Source: Penium margaritaceum (taxonomy: Eukaryota > Streptophyta > Zygnematophyceae > Desmidiales > Peniaceae). From it: a stretch of 47,500 nucleotides of DNA. Positions 1 to 11,789 of the stretch are shown piece after piece. The stretch is taken from NCBI GenBank assembly GCA_023375785.1, contig SZWC01004790.1, forward strand, positions 16,563 through 64,062, written 5' to 3'. The position numbers and the translations under genes are program-made. The notes beneath the pieces were generated by a model. That model was not told the origin of the DNA. It made no database searches and saw only the letters and a program-made list of their open reading frames with translations. Position 1 is the stretch's first letter; each line of letters opens with the position of its first letter.

Positions 1-36
<36 letters not shown>
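1..36. repeat. (AG)n microsatellite at the left edge
   Basis: Uninterrupted AG dinucleotides run from the first base to about position 36. The repeat is cut by the window edge, so its true length is unknown. Confidence 0.95.
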
Positions 37-39
<3 letters not shown>

Positions 40-773
40 CAGGGTGTGTGTGATATCATCCACCATCGGACCGTACCAAGCACAGGCAGTTCCACAGGTG
101 CAGGTATGGGCTGTGCACTTCGTTGCAAGTACGCTGCCGTCTCCGTAGACTCTGCTGCCTCCTCCTTGATGTTGCTCCCGCTGCTGCTCGGCGTCAACCC
201 TGTCTTCTTTCGAGAGGCATTAGCGCTCTTGGACATGGAGAAGGAGAGGAAGCGCTGGAGAGAGCTGGAGGAGGGAGAGGGTGAGATGGAGGCGTTGGAG
301 GAGGTAGAGAGGGAGGGCGATGGGGACATTAGGGAAGGGAAGGAGGAAGTGGAGGAGGGGGAGGACAAGGGTCTGGTGGACGGCGAACCGTCCGAGGATT
401 TGGTGCTGCTTCGGGATAGGTCATCAGGCCTAGGGTCATCGTCCTCCTGCTGCTGCTGCTGCTGCTGCTTCTGAAGTTGTTGCTGCCGCTGCTGCTTTGC
501 TTGCTGCAGTGCTCCTCCATGCTGTGCCTTGATGCGGCTGCTGTTGTTTCGCCGAATGGCTCGCTGGATGAACTCTGTGAGAGAGCGCAGCGTTGCGGAC
601 CCTGCAGCGCGTTGCATCGCCGCGTTGCATCGCCGCGTTGCATCGCCGCGTTGCATCGCCGCGTTGCATCGCCGCGTTGCATCGCCGCGTTGCATCGCCG
701 CGTTGCATCGCCGCGTTGCATCGCCGCGTTTCATGGCCGCGTTGCATGGCCGTGTTGCATGGCCGCGTTGCAT
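1..773 (-). CDS. Open poly-Gln / Ser-rich frame, partial, function unknown
   Basis: One minus-strand frame is open from an ATG at 773-771 (inside the 13-bp minisatellite) to the left edge, about 257 codons. The first ~50 codons are minisatellite. Then comes a basic stretch containing SLTEFIQRAIRRNN (about 590-530), a Gln-rich segment with a run of seven CAG codons (about 470-450), an acidic EDDD, and a long Ser/Thr/Pro-rich low-complexity region to about 100. The (CT)n at the edge reads as Ser-Leu and is unlikely to be coding. I do not recognise a domain. The composition resembles the disordered part of a nuclear regulatory protein. It lies on the same strand as the phytochrome exon but shows no phytochrome motifs. 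Open GC-rich frames also exist here on the plus strand, so chance openness is a real alternative. Confidence 0.3.
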
Positions 774-797
774 AGCCACGTTTCATGGCCGCGTTGC
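609..797. repeat. 13-bp minisatellite, about 14 copies
   Basis: The unit gttgcatcgccgc repeats head to tail from about 611. The first nine or so copies are essentially identical. After about 725 the copies diverge (catggcc, catagcc variants) and the array fades out by about 797. Because 13 is not a multiple of 3, 39 bp (three units) encode the same 13-residue peptide in every frame of a strand. This explains why several long overlapping frames cross the array. Confidence 0.95.
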
Positions 798-2170
798 AGG
801 AGACACAGACACACAAGACACGACGTCATGGAGCATTGGCAATGCCCTCAGGGTTTTCAACGGCACGGGAGCAGCATCCGTTCAGCACACGGGATGGCAG
901 ACCTCACATGCTCACGGCAAAAAACACGCTCTCCACGTGCACTCACGACAGGGATGCGGAACAAGTGGCCTGGATTCAGACACGAGCAGAGGCAGCAAGC
1001 CAGCGATCGCAAGAACGAACGAGGCAGACGAAATTTCTGAGCTGTTGAGTCTACGGGTGTGGAACTAAGGCAGCACGCGTACGTGTCCTCTCCGCGAATC
1101 TTGAGGAGGATGCGTCGTCAGAAGTAGGATCCATCTCCCCCATGGATCCAGATTTTGAGGACCCGGACATCCAGGATCCGCAAACCCAGAGGATCCGCGG
1201 ACGTGTCAGTTTTGGATTCATGAATCGAACACTCGTGCGACTTCCAAGCCAACCACATCGCACGACGATGAAGCCTGCTTCGGACGCACGCACCCACTTC
1301 CAGTGAAAGCGTGCAGCGGCCGGTCCACCCAGGGCACGTCAGTCAGTGGTGCGCTTCTTCTCCTTCTTCAACCAAGACAACCCTTATAGCCGGTTCCATT
1401 CAGTTGGAGGACAAAGTTTTGACCCTCAGAATTTGAGAGGCGACGTCAGTCAGTTTTTTTTTTTTCTTCCGTGGGGCCGTTTCGCCATTTGGCGACTGGT
1501 AGGGGATAGCTGGCAGGTAGTGTACCCCACCAGTGGTCAAACGCCCTAACCATCTCATGGTCAAATGGAAAAACGGCGAAATGGCCCAAACAATCTCCTG
1601 ACATTCGGAGTTCCCTGACCCCAAGATCAGATTTCAGAGACGGTCGCCCTTACTTCGTTTGTCTGGAAAAGGCCGACGCGGAGGGAGCGATGCAGGTGCA
1701 GTGGAGAGAGAGATCGTCGCATCAGATTTGCGAGTCAAACTTTTGGTTGGATTCCCCCACTAGATTTCTCTGTGAAGCTTTTCCGTCATATTCGTCCGTT
1801 GGATTTGGCCATGAGATTTCTCAGTGAAGTTGGGCAAGATTTGTCCGTCACATTCATCCGTTGAGGAGACGGGCGCATGCAGCCAACCATCCTATTGTGC
1901 CCATTCGAGGAGAGCTAGCTGCGCACAGCCTTCACAGCATCGCATCGCATCGCACGCACATGTGCACTGCACAAAACGTGGAGACGTGCATGCCTTTTAA
2001 AAAAAAAACTCTCCAGAGTTGCCGCGTTCGAGCTATGGTTCTTTCACCATCATCGGCCGTCGTGAGCACTCAAGTCCCCACCGCTGAACCAGATCTCACT
2101 CTAAGGTTCTCGTTTCTGTGACTAGAACATCTACGAAACTCAGTGGCATGAGGGCTGTGGTGCTGCCGCA
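798..2170. other. GC-balanced stretch without a recognisable gene
   Basis: Only short frames lie here and none shows a domain. An imperfect tandem duplication is visible: 1749-1800 and 1801-1862 share 'agatttctc.gtgaag' and 'tccgtca.attc.tccgttg' blocks. Short homopolymer tracts occur at 1455-1466 (T) and 2001-2009 (A), and a small atcgc run at 1939-1953. No start, splice or domain evidence supports a gene. Confidence 0.5.
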
Positions 2171-2202
2171 GCTAGCAGCAACAGCAGCAGCAGCTGCTGC
2201 TA

Positions 2203-2309
2203 GGGAGGTAGGAAGGGAGGGAAGGAGGGAGGGAGGGAGGGAGGGAGGTAGGGAGGGGGGGAGGGGGGGAGGGGAGGAAGGAGGGAAGGGGAGGGGAGAG
2301 GGGGGGGGA
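2203..2309. repeat. G/A-only purine tract (GGGA/GGAG type)
   Basis: The plus strand is almost purely G and A for about 100 bp, first as GGGA repeats and then as G runs of 5-9. Such a polypurine-polypyrimidine tract with many G runs could form a triplex or G-quadruplexes. Frames read through it give Arg/Gly/Glu or Pro/Ser/Leu low complexity and are not genes. Confidence 0.9.
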
Positions 2310-2488
2310 TCCTCATGAAAATCGACAACTTTAACAAGAAAATAGATCTGATCTTCTCTCTCACTTCACTCCAAGGAACTCGTCGTCCATGGATCAAACC
2401 GACCATCACGTACATCCTCTCGTCGTCCCTGCGGCCTCCGTGGGGAGTCGTGTTCTTTTCTACCGTCGTTGAGCACAGCACACACAAC

Positions 2489-3371
2489 GCACACACACAC
2501 ACACACACACGCACACACACACACACACACACGCACACACACACACACACACACGCACACACACACACACACACACGCACACACACACACACACACACGC
2601 ACACACACACACACACACACGCACACACACACACACACACACGCACACACACACACACACACACGCACACACACACACACACACACGCACACACACACAC
2701 ACACACACGCACACACACACACACACACACGCACACACACACACACACACACGCACACACACACACACACACACGCACACACACACACACACACACGCAC
2801 ACACACACACACACACACGCACACACACACACACACACACGCACACACACACACACACACACGCACACACACACACACACACACGCACACACACACACAC
2901 ACACACGCACACACACACACACACACACGCACACACACACACACACACACGCACACACACACACACACACACGCACACACACACACACACACACGCACAC
3001 ACACACACACACACACGCACACACACACACACACACACGCACACACACACACACACACACGCACACACACACACACACACACGCACACACACACACACAC
3101 ACACGCACACACACACACACACACACGCACACACACACACACACACACGCACACACACACACACACACACGCACACACACACACACACACACGCACACAC
3201 ACACACACACACACGCACACACACACACACACACACGCACACACACACACACACACACGCACACACACACACACACACACGCACACACACACACACACAC
3301 ACGCACACACACACACACACACACGCACACACACACACACACACACGCACACACACACACACACACACGCA

Positions 3372-3388
<17 letters not shown>
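2489..3388. repeat. 22-bp higher-order (AC)n array: GC(AC)10, about 41 copies
   Basis: The tract is AC dinucleotide except that one A is replaced by G exactly every 22 bp, at 2489, 2511, 2533, 2555 and so on to 3369. At every point checked the spacing is 22 bp and no other interruption is seen. The alternating purine-pyrimidine sequence could adopt Z-DNA. The long His-Thr and Val-Cys frames on both strands are simple read-through of the repeat. Confidence 0.98.

Positions 3389-3428
<40 letters not shown>
3389..3428. repeat. (GA)n tract abutting the AC array
   Basis: About 20 GA dinucleotides follow the last AC unit with no spacer, making a compound (AC)n(GA)n microsatellite. Confidence 0.95.
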
Positions 3429-3430
<2 letters not shown>

Positions 3431-3584
3431 GATACTGCCTAGCGCTCTTACCTTTGCCCCCATCCCTTATCATGCAATGCCGTGCCGTGCCATGCCAGTA
3501 TGCCGTAACAACAGGTACCATGTCATGGCACAACATGTTACTTCATGCAACTGCGGAAGCCTCATCCCTAGGACTAGCTGCTCC

Positions 3585-3614
3585 CGCGCGCGCGCGCGCG
3601 CGCGTGTGTGTGTG
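3585..3614. repeat. (CG)n(TG)n Z-DNA-prone tract
   Basis: About ten CG dinucleotides run directly into five TG dinucleotides. The tract lies about 35 bp beyond the putative splice donor of the phytochrome exon, so it would be in intron 1 if that gene model is right. Confidence 0.9.
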
Positions 3615-3648
3615 CGTCAAAGGCTCGAAGGAAGCGCAAAATCGCCGC

Positions 3649-3654
3649 ACTCAC
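3649..3654 (-). promoter_or_regulatory. Putative 5' splice donor GTGAGT of the phytochrome exon
   Basis: On the minus strand the sequence gcgG|GTGAGT matches the plant donor consensus. It lies where recognisable phytochrome sequence has already ended and shortly before the in-frame stop at 3617. I cannot identify the acceptor. Confidence 0.45.
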
Positions 3655-4402
3655 CCGCTTTCCGGCCAGCGACGCCACCACCGCCACCGCCACCGCCACC
3701 GTCACCGCCGGTCGCGCTTCCCCACGCGCTGCCACTCCTGCCCTCCGCCGCGGCCTCACCGCAGCTACTGCTGCCACCACCCCTCTCTTCCGTGGAAAGC
3801 GACTCCGTGGCGCCTCCAGGTTTGCTGCCGCTGCTGTTGCTGCTGCTGCTCTTTCGCCTGCCGTCGTTGGCGGCAACAGGGTCTTGTACCAGCCCCAGCA
3901 TGCGCGGCGCGTTCTCGCTGTACGCAAGGACAGAGAAGCTTCCTGGTTCCACCACCAGCAGGCAGCCAAAGCTCTGTATAAGCCCGCCACGTTGCATCCG
4001 CTGCAGGTACGCCAAGACAGACGGGCCAGGTGCTCCGACATTCGGGCCGCCCGCGCCGCCCGCAGCGAGAGGACTTGGCGCGAATTTGTTCACCACGATG
4101 GACGAGGCCGCGTAGTCGAAGAGCGCATCGGCGTCGCCGACCGCCGCAGCCGACTCAAAAGCAGTGTGAAGCTTCGCATCTGCAGCGGCCTGCGCGACGC
4201 GCACGGCGCGCTGGCCGCGGCCTGGCTGCGTGTTCGTTGCGGCCGGGGCGGAGCCGCTGGCTACTGCCGCGACGTCGAGTCCCTGCCGCGCTGCCGACGC
4301 TGCAGCGGCTGCTGACGTTGCGCGCTTGTCCGCCGCAACCACTCCAATCACCGCGCCGCCCCCCCCTGCGCCTCTCTGCGGAAGGCACTCGACCGACGCC
4401 AT
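3655..4402 (-). CDS. PHY: Phytochrome, first exon (N-terminal extension and first half of PAS)
   Basis: This is the N-terminal part of a phytochrome, the red/far-red photoreceptor that moves between cytosol and nucleus. From ATG 4402 (context gcgATGGCG, first ATG of the frame) residues 1-65 are an Ala/Gly/Ser-rich extension. Residues 66-80 match the VAQAAADAKLHTAF block, FDY is at 95-97, and the family signature AYLQRMQRGGLIQ.FG is at 131-146, followed by VLAYSENAP at 158-166. The usual QPFG is QSFG here. After residue 173 the family sequence stops and a Ser/Gly-rich tail follows; the frame itself closes at 3617. A consensus donor GTGAGT sits at 3654-3649, so I end the exon at 3655 (phase 1). 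The second half of PAS, the GAF domain with its chromophore cysteine, PHY and the kinase-like part are not visible in the window. It is either exon 1 of a gene with an intron of more than 3.6 kb, or a truncated fragment. Confidence 0.85.
3676..3722. repeat. (CCACCG)n-type trinucleotide tract
   Basis: CCACCG/CCGCCA repeats encode a run of about nine glycines on the minus strand, near residues 234-243 of the phytochrome frame. The tract is low-complexity expansion inside the exon. Confidence 0.85.
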
Positions 4403-5260
4403 CGCGCCAAAGGCACCAGTGGACAAACCGCTGTGCCTCGCCGGCCGCCGCTGATCCCCAGCCGTCGGCTGGTATGACTAGCAGCGACGGTTCCGCGCGG
4501 CGGAGATCGGGGCCCGCCCACAAACCCGTCTCAGGTGGGAAAATGTGACGCGAAGCGCGTGCCCAGAGTAAGAATGTGTGTCCGGAGAACCTACGACGTG
4601 CATGTACAACGCGCATGTACAAGTATGGAGCCCTTCTTGCAAGTTCACACAGAGTTTCACAACCGTAGTGGAGGACCGTAGCTGCAGGCGATGCATCCGA
4701 AGCCGGCGTCGAGGAGAACATGCAAGAGCAGGCTGGCCGATGGAGGGCCACTTGCGCGGGCGACGGAGCCGCGCCGGCGAACGCGACGTGTGCAGACCAC
4801 TAATGCGCTTGTGCCATTGCGTGATGACGTGCACGTGCGTGCCCCGAAGCTACCGTCAGCTGTGCGGATGGACTTTGGGTACGGTCTCTTCGTCTATCGC
4901 TTCCTGTCCGAACGGCGACGGCCGTTACAGCTGCGCGGACCGGTGGTCTACTGGTGTCCCTCCGTCGCACAGTTCTTCCACAGCCGGCAGCCTGGAGACC
5001 AAGACGATGACCAAAGCTATTTGAAGAACCAGCCGTTTTATCCAGTGAGATTCCGATTACGCCTCGATTTTCTTAGGAAACATGTAGGGATTAACCACGA
5101 CATTTGCATTATGTATTTGCCCAACCCAGCGTTCAGAAGAATAAAACACCCCTACCCGGCGTTCCGAAAATGAAACTCCTATACACAAGAACAGCGAGAA
5201 AAAAAAAAGCATGTCGATGCTGCATGCGATACATCGTCCACATGCTGACGTCAACACTTT
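4403..5260. other. Region upstream of the phytochrome exon; no supported gene
   Basis: This is where the phytochrome promoter and 5' UTR should lie. I see no convincing TATA box close to the ATG. Plus-strand frames of 148 and 160 codons cross it (4578-5024, 4691-5173), but neither has a recognisable domain and they overlap each other in GC-rich sequence. At 5116-5173 two similar blocks ('cccagcgttc' and 'cccggcgttc', each followed by an A-rich stretch) form an imperfect ~32-bp tandem repeat. Confidence 0.5.
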
Positions 5261-5269
5261 TTTAACATA

Positions 5270-5296
5270 CACAAACCCCTCTTTGAGGGGTTTGTG
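5270..5296. repeat. Perfect 12-bp hairpin with 3-nt loop
   Basis: cacaaacccctc at 5270-5281 is followed by ttt and then its exact reverse complement at 5285-5296. It resembles a terminator or transposon hairpin, but no adjacent transcription unit supports a role. Confidence 0.8.
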
Positions 5297-5299
5297 ATA

Positions 5300-8200
5300 T
5301 TGAAGGGGGATTTTGCTCGTGGTTTGAATGGAAGGTTTGAGACTCCCCATGCGTTGAAAGGGAACATGCTGGACCTCGTCACCACGGGGCCTAACAGGAG
5401 CACGCGCAAAACTAAAACATCAAAACAGCATAGGGTTTTTTAAGGCAGGTTTTAACTACGTTTTACATGTAAAAAGTGCTTTTCCATGTAAGAAAAAAAG
5501 CCGGAACAATCGTTCTCACTCGATCTCAAGAATAGGCATTTTTGTTCGATCATGATCAGAATCGCAAGGGGAATGGATTAGCATTGCATGCCTCTGATCC
5601 AACATGGTGAAGCGAGAGGGAAGGAAAATCATTTTTTAGGTCACTAGGCATGGTATTCATAAAATTTGATCGCGAGGTAGGGCCTCACCAACCCACTCAC
5701 GGATTATGTACAAAGGTTATCGTGCCCATTTTCTTATGACTGATCCTCATCTATCCCAAACTTACCCAAATGACACCCATCCGTGCCCACTGCAGAATAA
5801 TAAAACCCAATTGACCCTGCCTCAAAAACCGAACACCCAACCGCCCAACCGTTTCTACCATGGTCAAACAACAACATGCACGAAATTTCTAACATGGAAA
5901 ACATGATCATGCAAGTCCATATTGCAATCATTGTGATTGATCATGGTAATGCGCAAAGGGGGGGTGAAGGGGAGTGCATAGACACAAAATTGCCTTCCAA
6001 CATCTGTTTGCCAACATTCAACATTTTTTTTGTCAAACAAACACCATCCAACACCCCCTTGCATCCACCCATCCCACCACACATTTGATGTAAGACTTCG
6101 TGATCAATTATCGTGATCACACATGGGATGCAATGGTTGGGAAAAATAAGGGGGAGTCTTGCACTGAACATTTTGGTTGACCACCTGTAACTCGTATCAT
6201 GATTACAAAGAAAATCGATGTTTCTTTCTCCCAATTATTTTTTCCACATGTTTCATCGTAAACAGGTACTCTTCATAATTAGGAATAAAATAAAATACCT
6301 AAATTACACCAAATTTTTTTATTTCATACGTATGAGATCACCTACTTTTCTCAATACTAATGTGGCCCAAAAAAGTTCCCATTCAACACATGAAGAGTCT
6401 AAGACCCCCAATGTAAACATTGCACAAAATAATCACAAACGTTGAAAAAACAGTTTTTTATACTCTTAGGAAAATGAAGATAACATCAGCTAGCCAATGT
6501 TACATGGCATCCAACATGAAAAAAATTACTTCTTCAGAGGAAAATGGCTACATTGTTTCATCTTTGAAACCTTAAACATAAATCTCTTCAAGGGCACTTC
6601 AGGTTATTTAAGGGATGGGCAAATTAATCTTATCATTTCATAGTGGGTGAAGATGGGGATTAAAATTCACGAGAGGAATTTGAGACTCATTCTCGGAACC
6701 ATAAGGTACATGGTCACTCCACCCTTGTTTTTTCATTAACATGAATAACTTTCACACTCGTGTTCCTCCTTAAAACACGTTCACTATCCAATAAAATGTA
6801 TTCAACAAACAATATAGCATACTGAAAAGAACAAATGGAACATGATTATGCCTAATCCCTTCTTGAACGTCAATGCCACATGCCATATGACACAAGAACA
6901 TAAAGGTTAACACGGCTTGTAAAGTGTTTATGATGTTTCCAGCTCAAGTAGTGGTGCGACATCATATATGGGATTTCACGACAAAAATAATCACTATGAA
7001 AGATCATCTAATAATCTAAAACATTTTTTCATTTGAATATCACTTTCATAAAGGAAAGTTCATAAAAACTAGAAAAAGAATGTATTCAACAATAGGAGTC
7101 ATAATATCACATGCCATTGGATGACAAAATAAGTTCTTAAACGTTTCTTTAAATCTTACAAATCCTTCCACCTACGTGTTGTCAATCAACCAAGGGAAAA
7201 GAGATCACATGTAGTGTTAAATGTTTAATCCTTTTGCTTAATCAACTCAAGAGCTATCCAACCGTTGGGTCACGAACCTTGGAAAATAAAGCCCTCTTTT
7301 GTTAGAATAAAAAAAAAGATGTTAAACACGTGCATTAATTTGTGATCATAAAATCACATTTTTACTTCAACTTCATATAAGGTACCATAGACTAAGCAAT
7401 CGCTTATTTTCTTGAAATCAAGACGAGTCTACACACCTAACTAGCACACTCATAATCAAGGGCATCTTTAATCACTTTATGCACTATTCATGAAAAATGA
7501 AGTAGGGTGAGGGTTATAAAAACACCACCTCGAGCCTTAAAGAAGGGAAAGGGGTAGTTTTGTGTAACTCATTTTCAGTGAAGTGGTTATAAGCGCAAAA
7601 ATTCAATAATTTTGTTACGATTGAGAGTAAATATCAAAATCTGCAATACATGCTTTTCTTTTATAAAAAAGAAGATGCCCATAAAGATAAAATAAATTAG
7701 TTTAAAATTCTTCGACGACCAATGAATTTATTACTTCAATTCCTTAAACTATTGCAATTATTTTTATGTTAATTTTACTGTTGAATGTAACTCTTGGGTT
7801 GACAAAAGCAAAAGCAAGTTCAAAAGATGTTACCATATCTACTAAACGTTTTGTTAACACGTGTAATAAATAAAACACGTCTTCCTGATTACAATAATAC
7901 GCCCAAACCAATCCAAATAATGATATAGTTATAACTCTAGTTTGAAAATAATGGGCATGAATAAGGACCAGAAAATGGCTATTTCCATGCAAGGGAGGTG
8001 CCTATGGAGCCTAACGTCTCCAAATCGGTGGATGCAAGAACAATTACAATTTCATTGATTTGAGTCAACATGTGTTCTTTTAACTGTATATAATAAATAG
8101 CATGATCGTTTTTTTAAGCAAGTTGGAAGTGGAGATGGCAAATATGTAATTGATTCTTCATTCCAAGTCTACTTTTCACACTCCATGATCTACAAATGAC

Positions 8201-10350
8201 ATAGTTTAGATATTGTGAAGCTTTTGTTCAAATTGTGGAAGATGCCATGGCAACCATGTCCCCTTATTTCTCCATATATTCTTGGATTATAGGACAATAC
8301 AAAAGTGGAGATGTAGAGCTTGAGATTGTTTTCAATTATTAGAAAGAATTTGGATCTAAATTCCCCTTTTTACAAAAACACAGCCATGATCAATGACCAT
8401 AACCCTTTCAATATTTTCCTTCTTTTAATATAATAATGAATCAACTAGATTCTTATCAAAACTTAACATTGTAGCTTCAACGTGCGGATGAAAATGGTAG
8501 CTCAATCCTATGTTCAAGGAAAGTAGCACGATCGGTGTAGTTTACCTGTAGTGGAGGTCACTTGCTTTTCAATGCTTAAAGGGGAAGTGACGTTTTCCTT
8601 GTCGATGAAGGATCCTTTCCAAAATTTGTTCAAACAAGAATATGCATTATATGGAAAAGCAAATAAAAAACCATTTAGATCCTAATATTTGGGGATACTT
8701 ATAATTAATTATCATCCTCTTGGACTTTTCTCTAGTGAATGCATGTCTTCTCTGAGATTTAAGGTCACCTCTATAATGATTTGCAAAACAAAACTATTGT
8801 AACTATCATATTGATGAGTTTTACTTTTCCATGTATGGGGATTTCTAATTATTACATTTGATCCATCACAAAAATATTGAGAACGTAAAGTACAGCACCA
8901 AAAACTCCAAAACGCATAAGTTGACAAGAAAAGTGAGAGTAATGACAAATAAAGTTTCCCTTCTTATAGGTACATAAATTCATGATACTGTCCATGTGAA
9001 TTTCCCTACATTATATAAATTTTAGGGGTGCATTTATCCACATTCTAGTGTGGTTCTTGCGATAAATTCCCAATGATACAAACATCATCCTCACATCATA
9101 TGGATGAAATATGTCTGCATGATTGGTTAAGGGGTACCACATCCACTATGATAGGTTTTTTGTCCTGTAGTAGTACTTGAGATACATGTTGATGGGTGGC
9201 TACTTTTATGTGCACAAAACCATCGAATGACAATTCCTTTTAGAGCCTAAATATGTCCACAAGGATACCATACCTTTATTGATCAGTTTCCAGAAGTAAC
9301 TGGTAGGTCTCTTTCTTCATCATTGTTTCACATTAGATTCCAAGCAAGGGGGATGCTTTGATACAAATGGGAAAGGAACACTCATGTGAAGGTTGGACGA
9401 AGAGTGGCCACAATATTTTATTTTGAATTTGAACAATTTTTTTAACTCGTTTCTGGAAATGGAAGAAAATAAAAAGACATAAAAAAATCATAACTTACGT
9501 TATGCACATGATATTGGTGTGATCATTCCATTGTATAAAAATAGCTGATTTTCTCTTCTGATTAGGATTAAATGGTAGGTTCTGGCTTGAGAAATTTGTT
9601 AAAATAACATTAAAATTTGAGCAACCCCACAAATTTAGTGTAAATAACATGTATTGATTTATCCACCCGTTTTTCAAGTTATTCAATGATTGAAAAGCTC
9701 TTACTTCATTCTTGAATCATCAATGTAGCTTCCAAATGTGTTGGAAGCCATTTCCACATTTGCACAAGGGACTTGACGAGTAGAGGTTTTTCTATTGTAG
9801 CTTTGCGCTTCACATTTGTTTGCTCTATGAGGCCTTCAAAAGGAAGTCGTGGCTACCAGTTACCTTCTCTTTTGCACAATGTGTACCCCTTCTCGTGAGG
9901 TGTTGGATTAACATGGGAAGAACTGTTCTCATGAAATTGAAACTACTTTAGTTGACCAGGGATGATTGTGCGCTGTCCACGTAGTATGGGTTTTTCCTTG
10001 CAACAAATAATTAGGAGGGAGACAAACTGTGTGGGTATGTCGTTTACATGGAATTTTTGTCAAGAGTTTGCGTGTCTCAACAACAAGTGTGGCTATGTAG
10101 AGGAAGCACGTCCTAGGGTGGGAAAGTGACATCGGACGTCGTTTCGCTTCGTCAGCATGACCTCATCCAATCTCCCTTGTTGTTCCCTCTTCTTAAGGTA
10201 TGTGGGGCTCAAGATGGCACAACGCATTTGTGGCCCCGCGATGCTTTCCTTTTTCAGTCAATCAAATTTGGTAGTTACATAGAGGGTGAATCGATGCTTT
10301 TATTTTTATTTTGATTCTTCCCTCGGCTTGCGGGACGCTACACGGCGAGT
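5300..10350. other. AT-rich stretch, no gene seen
   Basis: Five kilobases of AT-rich sequence hold only frames shorter than about 100 codons, none with a recognisable domain. There are A/T homopolymers and scattered palindromic gatcatg-type words around 5935-5945. Probably old decayed intergenic or transposon sequence. I found no tRNA, microsatellite or terminal repeat here. Confidence 0.6.
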
Positions 10351-10394
10351 TGCTTGGCGAGGAGGAAAACGCAATAATAGCAGGGTTTTGAAAA

Positions 10395-10612
10395 GGGCAC
10401 GCAGAAATGTCACTTTTCTGTCGGGGCACACAGAAATGTCACTTTTTCTGCGGGGCACGCAAAAATGTCACTTTTTCTGCGGGGCACGCAAAAATGTCAC
10501 TTTTTCTACGGGGCACGCAAAAATGTCACATTTTCGGAGGGGCACACAGAAATGTCACAAAACGATCCTGTCACTTTCTGGAGGGGCACACAAAAATGTC
10601 ACGTTCGACGTG
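10395..10612 (+). repeat. 29-bp minisatellite in the left palindrome arm
   Basis: About six units sharing ggggcac.ca.aaatgtcac followed by a pyrimidine-rich stretch repeat at about 29-bp spacing. One longer unit carries an insertion around 10560-10580. Two further half-units occur at 10868-10920. There are no unique spacers, so this is a tandem repeat and not a CRISPR array. Confidence 0.9.
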
Positions 10613-11789
10613 GTTGCGCCACATCAGCATTATAGTCATCGACGTACATTTTTCTAATATTGGTCACTCGTTTTCTTTCTCTCACCGTAAAAAATAGACA
10701 ACTGATCCTTTCGCGAAGATAGAATTTTGCACTTAAAGATTCTCACAGGACAAAACAGGACCCGAACTACGAGTCCTACTCTTTGTTGCTCGCTTGAACA
10801 TGCCTTGGTCAACCTGTCGCTCCTCTTTCCTTTTTTCCGAAAACGCAGAAATAGCATGGTTTCTGAAAGGGCACACAAAAATGTCACATTTCACATGTGC
10901 ACACAAAAATGTCACTTTTTTTAGAGAGACTAAAAAATTTCAAATTTTCGGCACATGAAATAACATTCTTCTAAACATGTTCTTGGTTAATATTTCCAAC
11001 ACTTGTGTTGAATCGATGCTCCTCAAACACATCCAAGAGTGTCCATATATCGATAAGAATTCTATTATCCACACTTCCTCGAGAAGCTTGCGAGGGGAAT
11101 ATTTTCCTTGTACGTTATCGTACACGACTATTTAATACATTATTATGGTGCCACAAAATAGGGGTATATCATTGTGAAATTACTTACATTCCACATGTCA
11201 CATATGGAATGTAAGTAATTTCACAATAATATACCCCTATTTTGTGGCACCATAGTAATGTATTAAATATTCGTGTACGATAACGTACAAGGAAAATATT
11301 CCCCTTGCAAGCTTCTCGAGGAAGTGTGGATAATGGAATTCGAATCGATATAGGGTCACTCTTGGATGTGTTTGAGGAGTATCGATTCAACACAAGTGAT
11401 GGAAATACTAACAAGGAACATGTTTAGAAGAATGTTATTTCATGTGCCGAAAATTTGAATATTTTTAGTCTCTCTGAAAAAAGTGATATTTTTGTGTGCA
11501 CATGTGAAATGTGACATTTTTGTGTGCCCTTTCAGAAACCATGCTATTTCTGCGTTTTCAGAAAAAAGGAAAGAGGAGCGAAAGGTTGACCAAAGGCATG
11601 TTCAAGCGAGCGACAAAGAGTAGGACTCGCAGTTCAGGTCCTGTTTTGTCCTGTGAGAATCTTTAAGTGCAAACTTCTATCTTCGCGAAAGGATCAGTTG
11701 TCTATTTTTTACAGTGAGAGAAAGAAAAAAAGTGACCAATATTAGAAAAATGTACGTCGATGACTATAATGCTTATGTGGCGCAACCAC

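Noticed and set aside
2200-4115. Long His-Thr and Val-Cys frames on both strands, up to 548 codons
   Set aside because: They are read-through of the AC/GT array in all frames; no protein domain lies outside the repeat.
3454-5173. Several long plus-strand frames opposite and beside the phytochrome exon
   Set aside because: Arg/Ala/Pro-rich shadows of GC-rich sequence; the phytochrome signature is only on the minus strand. The 148- and 160-codon frames at 4578-5173 overlap each other and match nothing I know.
10395-10612. CRISPR-like 29-bp repeats
   Set aside because: Units abut with no unique spacers, the context is eukaryotic, and the array sits in a palindrome arm.
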